A stretch of 64,000 nucleotides of DNA, from contig CM070910.1 of the NCBI GenBank assembly GCA_036417435.1, positions 79,654,784 through 79,718,783 on the forward strand, given 5' to 3'. Positions 13,812-25,138 of this stretch are shown here, one piece after another. This stretch comes from Inia geoffrensis. Its lineage: Eukaryota; Chordata; Mammalia; Artiodactyla; Iniidae. Within the stretch, counting starts at the first letter, position 1. Every line of letters begins with the position of its first letter. The notes under the pieces were generated by a model. That model was given only the letters and a program-made list of their open reading frames with translations, was not told the DNA's origin and did not search any database. The translations under genes and the position numbers were made by a program.

Positions 13812-13990
13812 ATCTATTCTTTTTCAGATTTTTTCCCCTTATACGTTATTGCAAAACATTGAGTGTAGTTCCCTATGCTATATAGTAGTTTCTTGCTGAT
13901 GATCTACTTTATACATAGCAGTGTGTATGTGTTAATCCCAAACTGCTAATTTATCCCTCCTCCCACTTTCCCCTTTGGTAATAATAAATT
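13812..13990 (-). mobile_element. L1 3'-UTR fragment
   Basis: The plus strand reads as the antisense of a cetartiodactyl-type L1 3' UTR. It includes the stretches around 'ttgagtgtagttccc', 'tagcagtgtgtatg', 'gttaatcccaaactg' and 'ccctttggtaa', in the right order and spacing. It is only about 180 bp, truncated at both ends, and non-coding. It has the same orientation as the L1 inside the left satellite units, but is closer to ordinary L1 than the satellite version is. Confidence 0.8.
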
Positions 13991-14279
13991 ATAAGATTTT
14001 ATACTTCTCAGAAATGGGGGAGCTGAAACAGAGGTATAATTTTCAATGGAAAAGCATTTAAAACAAGATTGAAGCTTTAACCAAGATTATTAGATGTGCA
14101 TCCTTGGAAAGAAATCACTTCATTTCTCTAATATTGACCTGACAAATAAGACAAATCTTTTCACTGAACTTGCTTATAATAGAATGATGGAAATATAAAA
14201 TGGAAGTGTTAGAAACATCTTATTTTGCCCGAGCCTTATACACTGTTCTATGTTAATTACAGTTTGGCTCACACATCTG
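13991..14279. other. AT-rich intergenic sequence, nothing recognised
   Basis: AT-rich unique-looking sequence. The short reading frames on either strand have no recognisable family resemblance. Confidence 0.5.
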
Positions 14280-14740
14280 TTTATTGAAGTTACAATGTTA
14301 TCAATTTCTGTTACTGATCCTCCACAATGGACCCCAACAAGTATCCCCCTGCCCAGTGTCATTGGAGCCAACAGATCGAGACTGAGTTTGGTTCAGAAGC
14401 AAAGGAAACTATATTTTGATCAGAGAATGGAGAAGTGAGAGAATGCGCTACCCCACAGGCTGTGTGTTGGCCTGCTGTGTACAGGTCCTGTCAGAGTCAG
14501 TGGGAGGGAGGGGGCGGAGCTCTCAGAGGCCGGGTTGGATGCAGCTCAGGCTCTATATCTTGGAGCCTGCACTGGGCCCCAGGAGCTGAAGTGTCGACCC
14601 AGCCATTCTGCAGTAGGAAATCTGGTCTGAAGTGCCGGGTGTGGCAGCTCTGCATGCGGGAACCTAGGAGCACTTGAAATTAGACAAATCACAAAGGATA
14701 ACAAAGGTTAGACTTTATTTTATTGCCCAGATTCTATTTT
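14280..14740 (-). mobile_element. Possible retroviral LTR remnant
   Basis: On the minus strand there is an overlapping AATAAA-type signal (about 14,715-14,730). It is followed downstream by a compact segment ending in a GTTGGGGTCCA-like stretch near 14,325, a layout compatible with R-U5 and the end of a class I LTR. It lies downstream, on the same strand, of the retroviral pol remnant at 15,190-16,590, where a 3' LTR would be expected. I did not find a matching second LTR or a clear target-site duplication, so this is tentative. It could equally be an unrelated poly-A-bearing repeat. Confidence 0.25.
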
Positions 14741-15189
14741 TATCTCCCAAGGATTTTTAATGGGCTTTGCTGGTGACAAAGCCCTCCTCTGCCTTTTGTC
14801 CCGTTCCTCATTCTTGGAGTGCTGAGTGTGCAGACCCCTCTTCTGTAACTGCTGAGTGCTGAGTTAGGAGCCCTCATACCCGGGGGTGAGGGTCAGAACT
14901 TCTCCCCAGCAGCCTCCAGGTGAGATTCATTGTCCCCAGAGCTGCTACCTCCCTGCTCGTCCACCTGAGTACCAGCATTGGAAGTGTTGTAGATTCTAAT
15001 GACCTTTAAGGGTACAGGAAAGGGATGTGCAGAGACAATGTGGAGGCAGGTTTTACCCCACCGCACATTTGTTAAGCCACCTTAGGCTGACCGTTTCTGC
15101 CAGCCTAGATGCTCTGACCAGCAGTCTTTGTTTTCTTCAATTAGGCCCCTGAATTAATGTAAAAACAGTACCAGGTGTCAGAGCCTTGC
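14741..15189. other. Sequence between LTR-like segment and pol remnant
   Basis: No envelope-like frame or other feature is recognisable. If the flanking pieces belong to one provirus, most of the region 3' of pol has been lost or has decayed beyond recognition here. Confidence 0.4.
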
Positions 15190-16590
15190 CTGCTCAACTC
15201 CCAGTCAGTCCAGGGTCAGTGGTGATCCAAGACCATGATGGACACTGAGTCAACAGCCTTTTGAGGTAGCCAGGACTGCAGCTGGTCTCATTGGCCACCA
15301 TCACCACGGTGGCTGTAGGCTTTTCTATGGTGACAATGTGATATATGGTTCCCCTGCCAAGCTTATTAGCTCCCCTCTGGGTGCAGTAAGCCCTGAAAGC
15401 AGTAGTCTACTCTTTTTTGACACACTCTTGTTGTTTTCTGAGAAAAATTCCAGGTAAAGTGATGGTTACACGAGTTGCCATGGGACCCCGTTGCCCCCAG
15501 TTGTCCTTCTGGAGGTTGGAGTTGGAGGGTCTCCTCACTCGAGGTCAGTGTGCCCATGGAGCGAACCCTGCAACCTCAGGGCATGTTTGGTGGTTAGGAT
15601 CAACACATGGGGTCCTTTTCCCTTAGGAGGGAGGTGGCTTTTCAGGCTGCTGATTTCCAGGTTTTTAGATACTGCCAGTATCCTGGCCAGATGTGGTGGT
15701 GGACCAAGCCCCTTGGTGACCGTAGTTTATCCTACCTGGAATGCATTCTTGCGTTGTTCCTTTTCAAGTGGTCCCAGTTTTTGCACTAATACTCCAATGG
15801 CGATTCACCTTTCACCAGGAATGTAAAGGTCAAAGGGTTTAGCTAAATTAGGGAGTTCCAGGTCAAGGGTCTGAATTGACCGCTCTTTCCATTCTTGAAA
15901 GACCACTTCTGGATTCTATTCAAAAGGATCATCATCTTTTCCTTTCAGTGTTTCATATAGAGGCCCAGCTATTAGACTGTAGTTCGGGATCCAGATGCAG
16001 CAAACCCCAGCCTCCCCAGGAACTCCTAAGCTGTCTTCTACTTTTAGAAGGGCTAAGGCCGCAAATGGTTTCTTCCCTTTCCTGGGATGGGCTTCTCAGA
16101 CCTTCTGTGAGAATGAAGCCCAGGCAGGTCACCTTAGTGTGTGATATTTGAGCTTTTTCTTGGACAACTTCTATCCTATATTGGCTTGGTAGTTCAGAGG
16201 CCTCCTTAGTAGAGCTGGCGATCAGATTGGTGTCTGCATATTGAAGAAGGGTTTCCTTTTCCAGAGGTAGAACTTTTAGGTCTTTAGCTAAGCTTTCCCA
16301 AAGATGGTGTGGGAATTTTTATACCCTTGGGGCGAGGCGGCCCAGCAGTATTATTTTTGTTGTATGTTGAGTCCTGCCAGTCACGAGGCAAAATTTCTTG
16401 TGACTCTGGGGCTAATGGAATACAAAAGAAGGCATCATTGAAGTCTAATACAGAACACCATGTCCTGGTGGTTGGTAGAATGACTAGCAGTGTGTAGGAA
16501 TTAGGAACTACTGGAGGTATACCCTCGGTGGCATAACTGACTGTCCTGACATCCTTTACCAGGTCTCCAGCGCCCCATTTGTCTCTCGTG
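15190..16590 (-). pseudogene. Endogenous retrovirus pol remnant (RT to RNase H), class I-like
   Basis: Read on the minus strand, translations in shifting frames resemble a gammaretrovirus-like (class I) polymerase. The reverse transcriptase palm motif around the first catalytic Asp lies near 16,425-16,455, with a conserved aromatic-rich follow-up. A degraded Leu-Pro-Gln-Gly region is near 16,320-16,340. The second catalytic motif is near 16,231-16,245, thumb/connection segments near 15,950-16,150, and an RNase H-like start near 15,780-15,860. The frame is interrupted by several stops and shifts. The YXDD position reads Tyr-Ala-Asp-Thr, so a catalytic Asp is lost. No gag or env was recognised nearby. 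This is an old, non-functional proviral fragment, antisense to the window. Family-level assignment is inference from motif order. Confidence 0.75.
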
Positions 16591-17890
16591 GTCAGGCAAT
16601 TACCAGGATATGGAGCTCACCTGGGCAGGTACCTCACCCCCACCCCAGCTCATTGGGCTCTCCTGGTCAAGCCCCTCCCAGGATACAGATCTACCCTTGC
16701 AGGTACCGTGGCAGGGCTGGGCAAAGAGGAACCGTGCACATAGCCCTCATTGCAGAGCAACCTCAGCTCACCTGTCTCTCAGAGCTGACACAGAGCACCT
16801 CAGAGCAGGACTTGAACTAACAAACAGCAGCTCCGACATGTCTGTGACCCTGGGCATCACTCTGCAGGGCCTCCCTCTGCCTGGTCTTCCAGACACTTCC
16901 ACTGCACCCAGGGCACCAAGCCGCTGCCTCCAGCCACCACTGACCCCTCCTCTCCCTGACTTCTGTGTCCCTCTCATTAGGAGACGATTTTCTTGAAGCT
17001 GTCTCCCACTCATGGGCCAGATAAAATGATTAGAAAACAAGCCAGAGCTGCAGCCCCTTGTGTATCCGGACTTTCAAGAGCCTACACCTGTTGCTTGGAG
17101 ATGGCCCGTTCAGCAAGGTCAATTTTCTGCAACTGTGAGCCCCTGAGTAGTGAGGATTGGCTGATCTGTGCAGCCTGACCAGTCGGGCCAGCCCTCCCCA
17201 GGTGTGCATGTTTTGAGGTCAATATAAACACCGCACCAGGCAGCAAGAGCCCCTGCAGCTCTGCCTGACACCATATTCTCTGCCCTGTCATTAGTCTCGG
17301 GGCTGGGCTGGTGGGAGGGATTGAGAGGCCACGGCTTTGTGAGAGGTCTAGTGTGAGTTGGGCTCTGCTGGACTTTCTGCAGCAGTTTCCAGGCTGCCAC
17401 CTGCTAAATAAGAGGATGTGTCACCTATAACTGCTGCTGGAATTTCTCCCTGGGCAGAGGTGAGGGAAGAAAAAAAGCAGTGGGGGCGGGACAGGAGGGG
17501 TTTCTCAGGCAGGGAAATGGAAGGCTTCCAGAAGAGCACCCAAGGCCAGGACCATCCTGGCTAGCCTGCAGGCACCAAGTCGGCCGGCATGCTGTCGCTT
17601 GTGTGGCTCCACGGCCCTTCCTCTAGGCTTTCAAGTCCTTGCACATATTCAGGTGTTTTACCTGGGAAGGGTGGGAACAGTTCAGCAGCAGCTGGCCTGG
17701 ACCTCAGCTCACGTTTACTCACAGAGGTCTCGGCACAGTCCGCCAGCTTTACAATGAGGACACTTGTTGCGTGGGGGCTGCTTGTTGAATGGGAGATGAT
17801 TCCCCTCACTGACCAACTTCAGAATTGTTTACAACTGGAGCAAGTGCCCTGATACTGTTTTCCTCTGTGTAACTGGTGGGTTCTGTTTAG
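16591..17890. other. GC-richer unique sequence, nothing recognised
   Basis: About 1.3 kb with higher GC than its surroundings and short open frames on both strands, none resembling a known family. A TATA-like 'caatataaacacc' at about 17,219 and a GC-box-like 'gggggcgggac' near 17,483 are isolated motifs without supporting promoter structure. It may be non-coding unique DNA or part of an old transposon I cannot name. Confidence 0.45.
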
Positions 17891-17909
17891 TTTTTTTTTT
17901 TTTTTTTTT
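17891..17909 (-). repeat. Poly-T tract (19 T)
   Basis: A run of 19 T on the plus strand, i.e. a poly-A on the minus strand. It lies on the side where the 3' tail of a minus-strand retroposon would be. It may be the tail of the L1 copy further right, or of a separate short insertion filling 17,910-18,050. Confidence 0.7.
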
Positions 17910-18050
17910 CTTTATTTTGGGTTCTAGGTAGATTTTATTCTTCTTTTTTGTATTTACAGATATAAGCATGGAAATAATTTATTCATATAAATGCACGTAT
18001 GTGAAGGGAAGAACCTTTTTTTTCTGTTTTAATTGTTTTTTTTAAATTTT
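17910..18050. other. AT-rich sequence between poly-T and L1
   Basis: T-rich, low-complexity stretch. It probably belongs to the 3' end of the L1 insertion, but alignment to L1 is not convincing by eye until about 18,050. Confidence 0.4.
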
Positions 18051-18775
18051 GAAATATATTTTAGTTTTTTATACAGCAGGTTTTTATTGGTTATCTATTT
18101 TACACTTGGTTATCTATTTATCTATTGGTTATCTATTTTATACATATAAATGCCAATCTGAATCTCTCAACTCCTCCCACCACCTAACCCCCACAGCTTT
18201 CCCCACTTGATGTCCATATGTTTTTTTTTCTCTACATCTGTTGCTCTATTTCTGCCTTGCAAACTGGTTCACCTGCACAATTTTTCTAGGTTCCACATAT
18301 ATGCATTCATATGCAATATTTGTTTTTCTCTTTCTGACATACTTCACTCTCTATGACAGTCTCTAGATCCATTGACATCTCTACAAATGATCCAACTTCA
18401 TTCATTCTTATGGCTGAGTAATATTCCATTTTATATATGTATCATCTCTTTATGCATTCATGTGTCTGTGGACATTTAGGTTGCTTCCATTACCTGGCTA
18501 TTATAGTGATGCAATGAACTTTGTGGTGAAAGCCTCCTCTTTATTTTTGTTTTTTTTTCTGGATACATGCCCAGGAGTGAGATGGCTGGATCATATGGTA
18601 ATTTATGTTTAGTTTTTAAGGAACCTCCATGCTGTTCTCTATTGTAACTGTATCAATTTACATTCCCAACAATAGTGGAAGAGGTTTCCTTTTCTCCACA
18701 CCATTCGAGCATTAGTTGTTTGCAGAATTTCTGATAATGCCCATTCTAACAGGTGTGAGGTGATACTTCATTGTT
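18051..18775 (-). mobile_element. L1 fragment, ORF2 C-terminus and 3' UTR
   Basis: The plus strand is the antisense of a cetartiodactyl L1 3' end. Recognisable stretches occur in order: 'acagcaggtttttattgg', 'ctacatctgttgctc', 'ttctctttctgacatactt', 'atggctgagtaatattcc', 'atgcccaggagtgagatgg', 'aaggaacctccatgctg' and 'tgtgaggtgatacttcatt'. The end of ORF2 lies roughly at 18,400-18,775 on the minus strand and is disrupted, so no product is expected. A local 'ttatctatt' tandem expansion sits at 18,088-18,145. It abuts the satellite directly at its right end, in the same orientation as the L1 inside the satellite. Confidence 0.9.
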
Positions 18776-19494
18776 GAGTTTATTTCTTTGAGCAAGGAGT
18801 AGGTCCTGTCTATTACATACTTGGCTTATGGAATGTTTTTTGGGCTAATTTCAATCTCTGGTTTTATGACGCACCCCAACTCAACTTTCCCCTTAAAAAA
18901 AGCATAAGATTGTTTCCTAAAAGTGAGACTCTGTTCTGTTTTGTAATTCAGTTCATGTGTAGCCAAGTTACATTCCCTTTATTAGTGATAACTTATAATA
19001 ATTTTCTTTTTCTGTGTGACTTATTTCACATAGAATCATCGTACTGGAATCCATTCATTTTGCTTCTACAGGCCTGATTACATTAATATCACTGTTGAGT
19101 GATATTTCATTATACAAAAGAAGCACAAGGTCTTTATCCATTTTTTTCTGTCCAGGATATATAAGTTGTACTGTAGTGGACATTGCTGAAAACACATCAG
19201 TCCTAAATATTGGGGTGGCTGTGTCTTCCTCCTTTAAATTTTCCTAAGCTATAGGGCCATAAGTGGAAGTGCCTTAGGCTCTGTGGCTTTGATTTTTAGA
19301 TGTTTCAGGAAACACCATACACATCTCCACAGTACTCATTGGCAATTTACATCCCGCCAATCAGCATAACCAAGTTCCTTGTACTCCATGGCCAGTCCTG
19401 TCTCTCGGGATTTTACACTTTTTTCAGACGACACTTTAAAGCGGTGGGAAGTGAGACTTCATTGTAGTGCAAATTTCCATTACAGGCTTGTTTG
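18776..19494 (-). repeat. Partial satellite unit at the island boundary
   Basis: Begins mid-unit at the junction with the L1 fragment and reaches the palindrome at 19,495. Its first 323 bp are rather diverged, again as expected for an array edge. Confidence 0.88.
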
Positions 19495-20517
19495 TTGGCC
19501 AAGAAGAGTGTATGCGTTTTTTCTGGAATATATTCAGGAAAAAAAACATACGCCCTTTTTGGCTAAGTGTATCATTGTCAAAGTGCTGCCTCTTTTCGTT
19601 TACTTTCAGAGCAATTTTAATCTACCACCGGTAATCTGTTTTCTGCAATTCTGCCTCGCGTTCAAGTCCTCTTCACAGCCTTCCTTCAATATATTTTTGG
19701 ATGATAGGGGTCATGTGTAATTGTGCAGGATTGTGAATTACAGTGTTCAAAAAGCTCCTTTTTTTAACTAGCTTCCTTGTGAGCTGACTGCAAAACCGAA
19801 GAATTGCTTCAGGCCCTAACCTGGTTCTGGCAAGGCACGCTGAGACTTTGGTGAATTCTTCTCCCTCGTGGGAAATCAGGGTTCAATGTGCCCGTCCAAA
19901 CACATAGAGTTAGTCCCTCATTGGATCTCCTTATTCCTGGTCATCTTCTACAGAAATTACTAACTGTGACACAGTTCATGTGGAGCCGTGTTTATACTCC
20001 CGGTATTAGTGATATGTTGTGATGTTTCTTTTTCTGTGTGACTTATTTCACTTAGAAGCATTGTACCTACATCCACTGATTATGCTGCTACTGGTCTGTG
20101 GCCATTGATTTCATTGTTGAGTGATATTCCATTGTAGGTATGTACCACAACTGCTATATGCATTTTTCTCTTTCTGGGCTATTGAAGTTGTACCATAGTC
20201 AAGGTTCGCGTAAACAGAGCAGCCCCAAACTTTGGTGTGGCTTTGTCTTTTTCATTTAAATTTTCCGAATCTATAGCACCATAAGTGGAAGTGCCCTAGG
20301 CTCTCTAGCTTGTTTTTTTCTTTGTTCCAGGAAACACCATACAGTTCTCCAGAGTGGCTGTTGGCACATTACATCCCGCCCATCAGCATAACAAGGCTGC
20401 CGGTTCTCCATGGCCTGTCCTGCCTCTCTGAATTTTCCACTTTTTTCGGACGGCCCTTTAGAGCGGTGGGAAGTCAGACTTCTTTTTACTGCAGATTTCC
20501 ATTGCAGGCTTGCTTGG
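19495..20517 (-). repeat. Shortened satellite unit (second copy)
   Basis: Same about 710-bp internal deletion as 397-1419, with the junction near 19,971. The shared breakpoint shows these two units descend from, or are, the same sequence. Confidence 0.92.
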
Positions 20518-22250
20518 TTGGGCAGAAACGGCATATGCTTTTTTTCTTGAATATATTCAGGAAAAAACACATATGCCCTCTTTGGCCAAGTGCATCATTT
20601 TCGAAGTGCTGCCTCTTTTCCTATGCTTTCAGAGCAATTCTTATCTACCACCTGATATCTATTTTCTGCAATTCTGCCTCGTGTTCAAGTCCTCTTCAGA
20701 GCCTTCCTTCAATAAATTTTTGGATGATAGGGGACATTTGTAACTCTGCAGGATTGTGAATTACAGTGCCCCAAATCTCCTTTTGTCAACTCGCTTTCTT
20801 GTGTGCTGACCGCAAAGCCGAAGAATTGCTTCAGGCCCTAATCTCGTTCCACAACGGCATGCTGAGCTTTTGGGGAATTCTTCTTCCTGGAGGGAAATCA
20901 GAGTTCAATGTGCCCGTCTAAACACATAGAGTTAGTAGCTCATTGGTTGTCCTTATTCCTGTTCATCTTTTGCAGAAATTGCACACTGTGCCAAACGAGA
21001 AGTTAAAGGCCCGGACTCTCAAAGTGTGGAGAGGGTTAATAAAATATCTGGAACGTCGAATAAGAGTACTAGGGGTCGAAAATGGCGATGGGCTTTAGAA
21101 AGTTTGCCTGGTGACTTGGTGGACCATATTCTGGGTTTTCCATGCATATTTTAGCTGAAGGATAAATCCCTTAAACCTGGAAATTTGGGAACCATGGAAT
21201 GGGAACCATTCACCATTACGTCAAATGATCTGCATTCCCTCAACAATCCTATTAGCCCCAAGTGTCCAGCCTTATCTCTTCCCCAGCTGTGAATGTAGAG
21301 GTGGTAAATCCAAGATTCCTCACAAGCCCTGAAGGACTTATTTAAGAATTCCTCTCTATTTCACAGTCTTTGTGTTTTGTTTTTCAAATTTATTTGTATA
21401 AGAGGAGTTATCTTATTTTCACTGTTGTGTTTATGCTGCTGTACACAAATGATTTTCTTATGGAGGCCTATAAATGTATGGGTTTTAAGTTTCTTCATAG
21501 TCAGGTATATTCCTAGGTTTTGAATACGGGGTGTTGAGTCCATTTGGTTAAGCAACGAGTAGGTCTTTTCTAATATATATTTGGCTTGTGGAATGGTATC
21601 TGTCCTAATGTCAACCTCTGGTTCTATGCAGCCTCCCCACTCTCCTTTCCCCTTAAGCAAGCATAAGTTTCTTTTGTAAATGGAGACTCTGTTGTGTTTT
21701 GTAATGCAGTTCATGCGTAGCCGTGTTTACATTCCCGGTCTTAGTGATAACTTATGATGTTTCTTTTTTTGTGTGACTTATTACACGTAGAATCATCGTA
21801 CCGAAATCCACTCATTATGCTGCTACTGGTCTGTTGCCATTGATTTCATTGTTGAGTGACAGTCCATTGTAGGTATGTACCACAACTTCTACATCTATTT
21901 TTCTCTTTCTGGGCTATTGAAGTTGTACCATAGTCAATGTTCCCGTACACAAAGCAGCCCCAAACTTTGGTGTGGCTGTGTCCTTTTCATTTAAATTTTC
22001 CGAATCTATAGCACCATAAGTAGAACTGCCCTAGGCTCTCTGGCTTGGTTTCTTCTTTGTTCCAGGAAACACCGTACACTTCTCCAGAGTGGCTGTTGGC
22101 AATTTACATCGCCCACATCAGCATAACAAGGCGGCCGGTACTTCATGTCCTGTCCTGCCTTTCTGGATTTTACACTTTTTTCGGGTGGCCCTTTTGAGTG
22201 GTGGAAGTGAGACTTTATTTTAGTGTGGTTTTCCATTGAGGCTTGCTTGG
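20518..22250 (-). repeat. Satellite unit, copy of 1420-3152
   Basis: Colinear with 1420-3152. One difference, G to T at 22,148, was found. Confidence 0.92.
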
Positions 22251-23983
22251 TTGGCCAAAAAGGGCGTATGCGTTTTTTCCTGAATATATTCAGGAAAAAA
22301 CGCATACGCCTTTTTTGGCCAAGTGCAGCACTGTCAAACTGCTGCCGCTTTTCTACGTTTTCAGAGCAATTCTTATCTACCCCCTGATATCTGTTTACTG
22401 CAATTCTGCGTCGTGTTAAGTCCTCTTCACAGCCTTCCTTCAATAAATTTTTGGATGATAGGGGTCATTTGGAACTCTGCCGGATTGTGAGTTACAGTGC
22501 AAAAAATCTCCTTTTCTCAACTCGCTTTCTTGTGAGCTGACCGCAAACCCGAAGATTTGCTTCAGTCCCTAATCTCATTCAGGAATGGAACGCTGAGCCT
22601 TTGGTGAATTCTTCTTCCTGTAGGGAAATTAGAGTGCAATGTGCCGGTCCAAACACATCGAGTTAGCAGCTAATTGGTTCTCCTTATTCCTGATCCTCTT
22701 CTACAGAAATTGAAAACTGTGCGAAACAAGAGATCAAAGGCAGTGACTCTCCAAGTGGGGAGAATGTTAATATAGCATCTGGAACGGCGAACTCGAGTAC
22801 CAGGGTGCGAAAATGGCGATGAGTTTTAGAAATTTTGCCTGATCACTTTGTGGACCATATTCTGGGTTTTCCATGCATATTTTAGCTGAATGATAAATCC
22901 CTTAAACGTGGAGATTTGGGACCCGTTGAATGGGAACTATGCACAATTACCTCAAAGGGTCTGCATTCCCTCACCAATAGTATCAGCCCCAAGTGTCCAG
23001 CCTTATCTCTCCCACAGCTGTGATGTAGAGGTGGTAAATCCAAGATTTCTCACAAGCCCTCAAGGACTTATTTAAGAATTTCTCTCTATTTCACAGTCCT
23101 TGTGTTTTCTTTTTTAAATTTATTTTTATAAGGGGATTTAGCTTATTTACACTGCCGTGTGTATGCTGCTGTACACAAATGATTTTCTTATGTAGACCTA
23201 TAAATGTATGGGTTTTAATTTTCTTCATAGTCAGGTATATTCCTAGGTTTTGAATACGGGGTGTTGAGTCCATTTGGTTGAGCGAGGAGTAGGTCTTGTC
23301 TAATATATATTTGGCTTATGGAATGGTATCTGTCCTAATGTTAACCTCTGGTTTTATGCAGCCTCCCCACTCTCCTTTCCCCTTAAGCAAGCCTAAGTTT
23401 CTTTTGTAAATGTGAGACTCTGTTGTGTTTTGAAATGCAGTTCACACGTAGTCGTGTTTACATTCCCGGTATTAGTGATATCTTATGATGTTTCTTTTTC
23501 TGTGTGACTTATTTCACTTAGAATCATCGTAACTAAATCCACTCATTATGCTGCTATTGGTCTGTTGCCATTGATTTCATTGTTGAGTGATATTCCATTG
23601 TAGGGATGTACCACAACTTCTATATCCATTTTTCTCTTTCTGGGCTATTGAAGTTGTACCATAGTCAAGGTTCCCGTACACAGAGCAGCCCCAAACTTTG
23701 GTGTGGCTGTGTCTTTTTCATTTAAATTTTCCGAATCTATAGCACCATAAGTGGAAGTGCCCTAGGCTCCCTAGCTTGGTTTTTTCTTTGTTCCAGGAAA
23801 CACCATCCACTTCTCCAGAGTGGCTGTTGGCGATTTACATCCCGCCCATCAGCATAACAAGGCTGCCGGTTCTCCATGGCCTGTCCTGCCTCTCTGGATT
23901 TTACACTTTTTTCGGCGGGCCCTTTTGATCGGTGGGAAGTGAGACTTCCTTGTAGTGCGGATTTCCATTGCAGGCTTGCTTGG
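22251..23983 (-). repeat. Satellite unit, copy of 3153-4885
   Basis: Colinear with 3153-4885. C to T at 22,311 breaks the otherwise perfect palindrome, and G to T at 22,891 is the second difference found. Confidence 0.92.
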
Positions 23984-24938
23984 TTGGCCAAAAAGGGCGT
24001 ATGCGTTTTTTCCTGAATATATTCAGGGAAAAACGCATACGCCCTTTTTGGCCAAGTGCATCACTGTCGAACTGCTGCCTCTTTTCCTACGCTTTCAGAG
24101 CAATTCTTATCTACCCCCTGATATCAGTTTTCTGCAATTCTGCGTCCTATTCAAGTCCTCTTTACAGCCTTCCTTCAACAAATTTTTGGATGATAGGGGT
24201 CTTTTGGAACTCCGCAGGATTGTGAGTTACAGTGCCAAAAATCTCCTTTTCTCAACTCGCTTTCTTGTGAGCTGACCGAAAACCTGAAGAATTGCTTCAG
24301 GCCCTAATCTCGTTCTGGCATGGCACGCTGAGCCTTTGGTGAATTCTTCTTCCTGGAGGGAAATAAGAGTTCAATGTGCCCCTTCAAACGCAGAGTTACT
24401 CGCTCATTGGTTCTCCTTATTTCTGTTCATCTACCGCAGAAATTGCAAACTGTGCCAAACGAGAGGTTAAAAGCACAGACTCTCCAAGTGGGGAGAGTGT
24501 TACTAACGCATCTGGAACGGTGAACTCGAGTACCAGGGGACGAAAATGGTGATGAGTTTTAGAAATATTGCCTGGTCACTTGGTGGACGATATTCTGGGT
24601 TTTCCATTCATATTTTACCTGAAGGATAAATCCCTTAAACCTGGAGATTTGGGACCCTTGAAAGGGAACCATGCACCATTACATCAAAGGGTCTGCATTC
24701 TCTCACCAAACCTCACCAATCCTATCAGCCCCAAGTGTCCAGCCTTATCTCTCCCCCAGCTTTGGATGTAGAGGTGGTAAATCCAAGATTCCTCAAAAGC
24801 CCTGAAGGACTTATTTAAGAATTTCTATTTCCCAATTTTTGTGTTTTGTTTTTAAAATTTTTTTATAAGGGATTTTAGCTTATTTTCACTGCTGTGTTTA
24901 TGCTGTGGTACACACATTATTTTCTAATGGAGACCTGT
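23984..24938 (-). repeat. Partial satellite unit, cut by gap
   Basis: Matches 4886-5840 with one difference found (24,141). It stops at the gap inside the L1-derived half. Confidence 0.92.
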
Positions 24939-25138
24939 NNNNNNNNNNNNNNNNNNNNNNNNNNNNNNNNNNNNNNNNNNNNNNNNNNNNNNNNNNNNNN
25001 NNNNNNNNNNNNNNNNNNNNNNNNNNNNNNNNNNNNNNNNNNNNNNNNNNNNNNNNNNNNNNNNNNNNNNNNNNNNNNNNNNNNNNNNNNNNNNNNNNNN
25101 NNNNNNNNNNNNNNNNNNNNNNNNNNNNNNNNNNNNNN
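24939..25138. other. Assembly gap, exactly 200 N
   Basis: Two hundred Ns, a round placeholder length, so the true distance is unknown. Satellite orientation is opposite on the two sides. Open frames reported across it are meaningless. Confidence 0.99.

Larger units (their letters stand above)
18776..24938 (-). repeat. Second left-type satellite block, copy of window start
   Basis: Satellite resumes inside the L1-derived half of a unit ('gagcaaggagtaggtcc...') and runs to the assembly gap. From 19,099 onward it equals positions 1-5,840 plus 19,098 with no indels. I find four substitutions, at 22148, 22311, 22891 and 24141. Palindromes start at 19,495, 20,518, 22,251 and 23,984. The segment 18,776-19,098 has no counterpart inside the window because its partner would lie left of position 1. 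Confidence 0.93.

Noticed and set aside
17215..17500. TATA-like and GC-box-like motifs in the island suggesting a promoter
   Set aside because: Isolated short motifs without a downstream open frame, splice pattern or CpG island.
14435..17852. Open frames of 60-128 codons in the island
   Set aside because: Overlapping on both strands, no family resemblance, composition-driven in GC-richer DNA. Those within 15.2-16.6 kb are antisense shadows of the retroviral remnant.
13687..18775. Cetacean tRNA-derived SINE
   Set aside because: I looked for A/B-box-like and typical SINE head sequence in the island and found none convincing.
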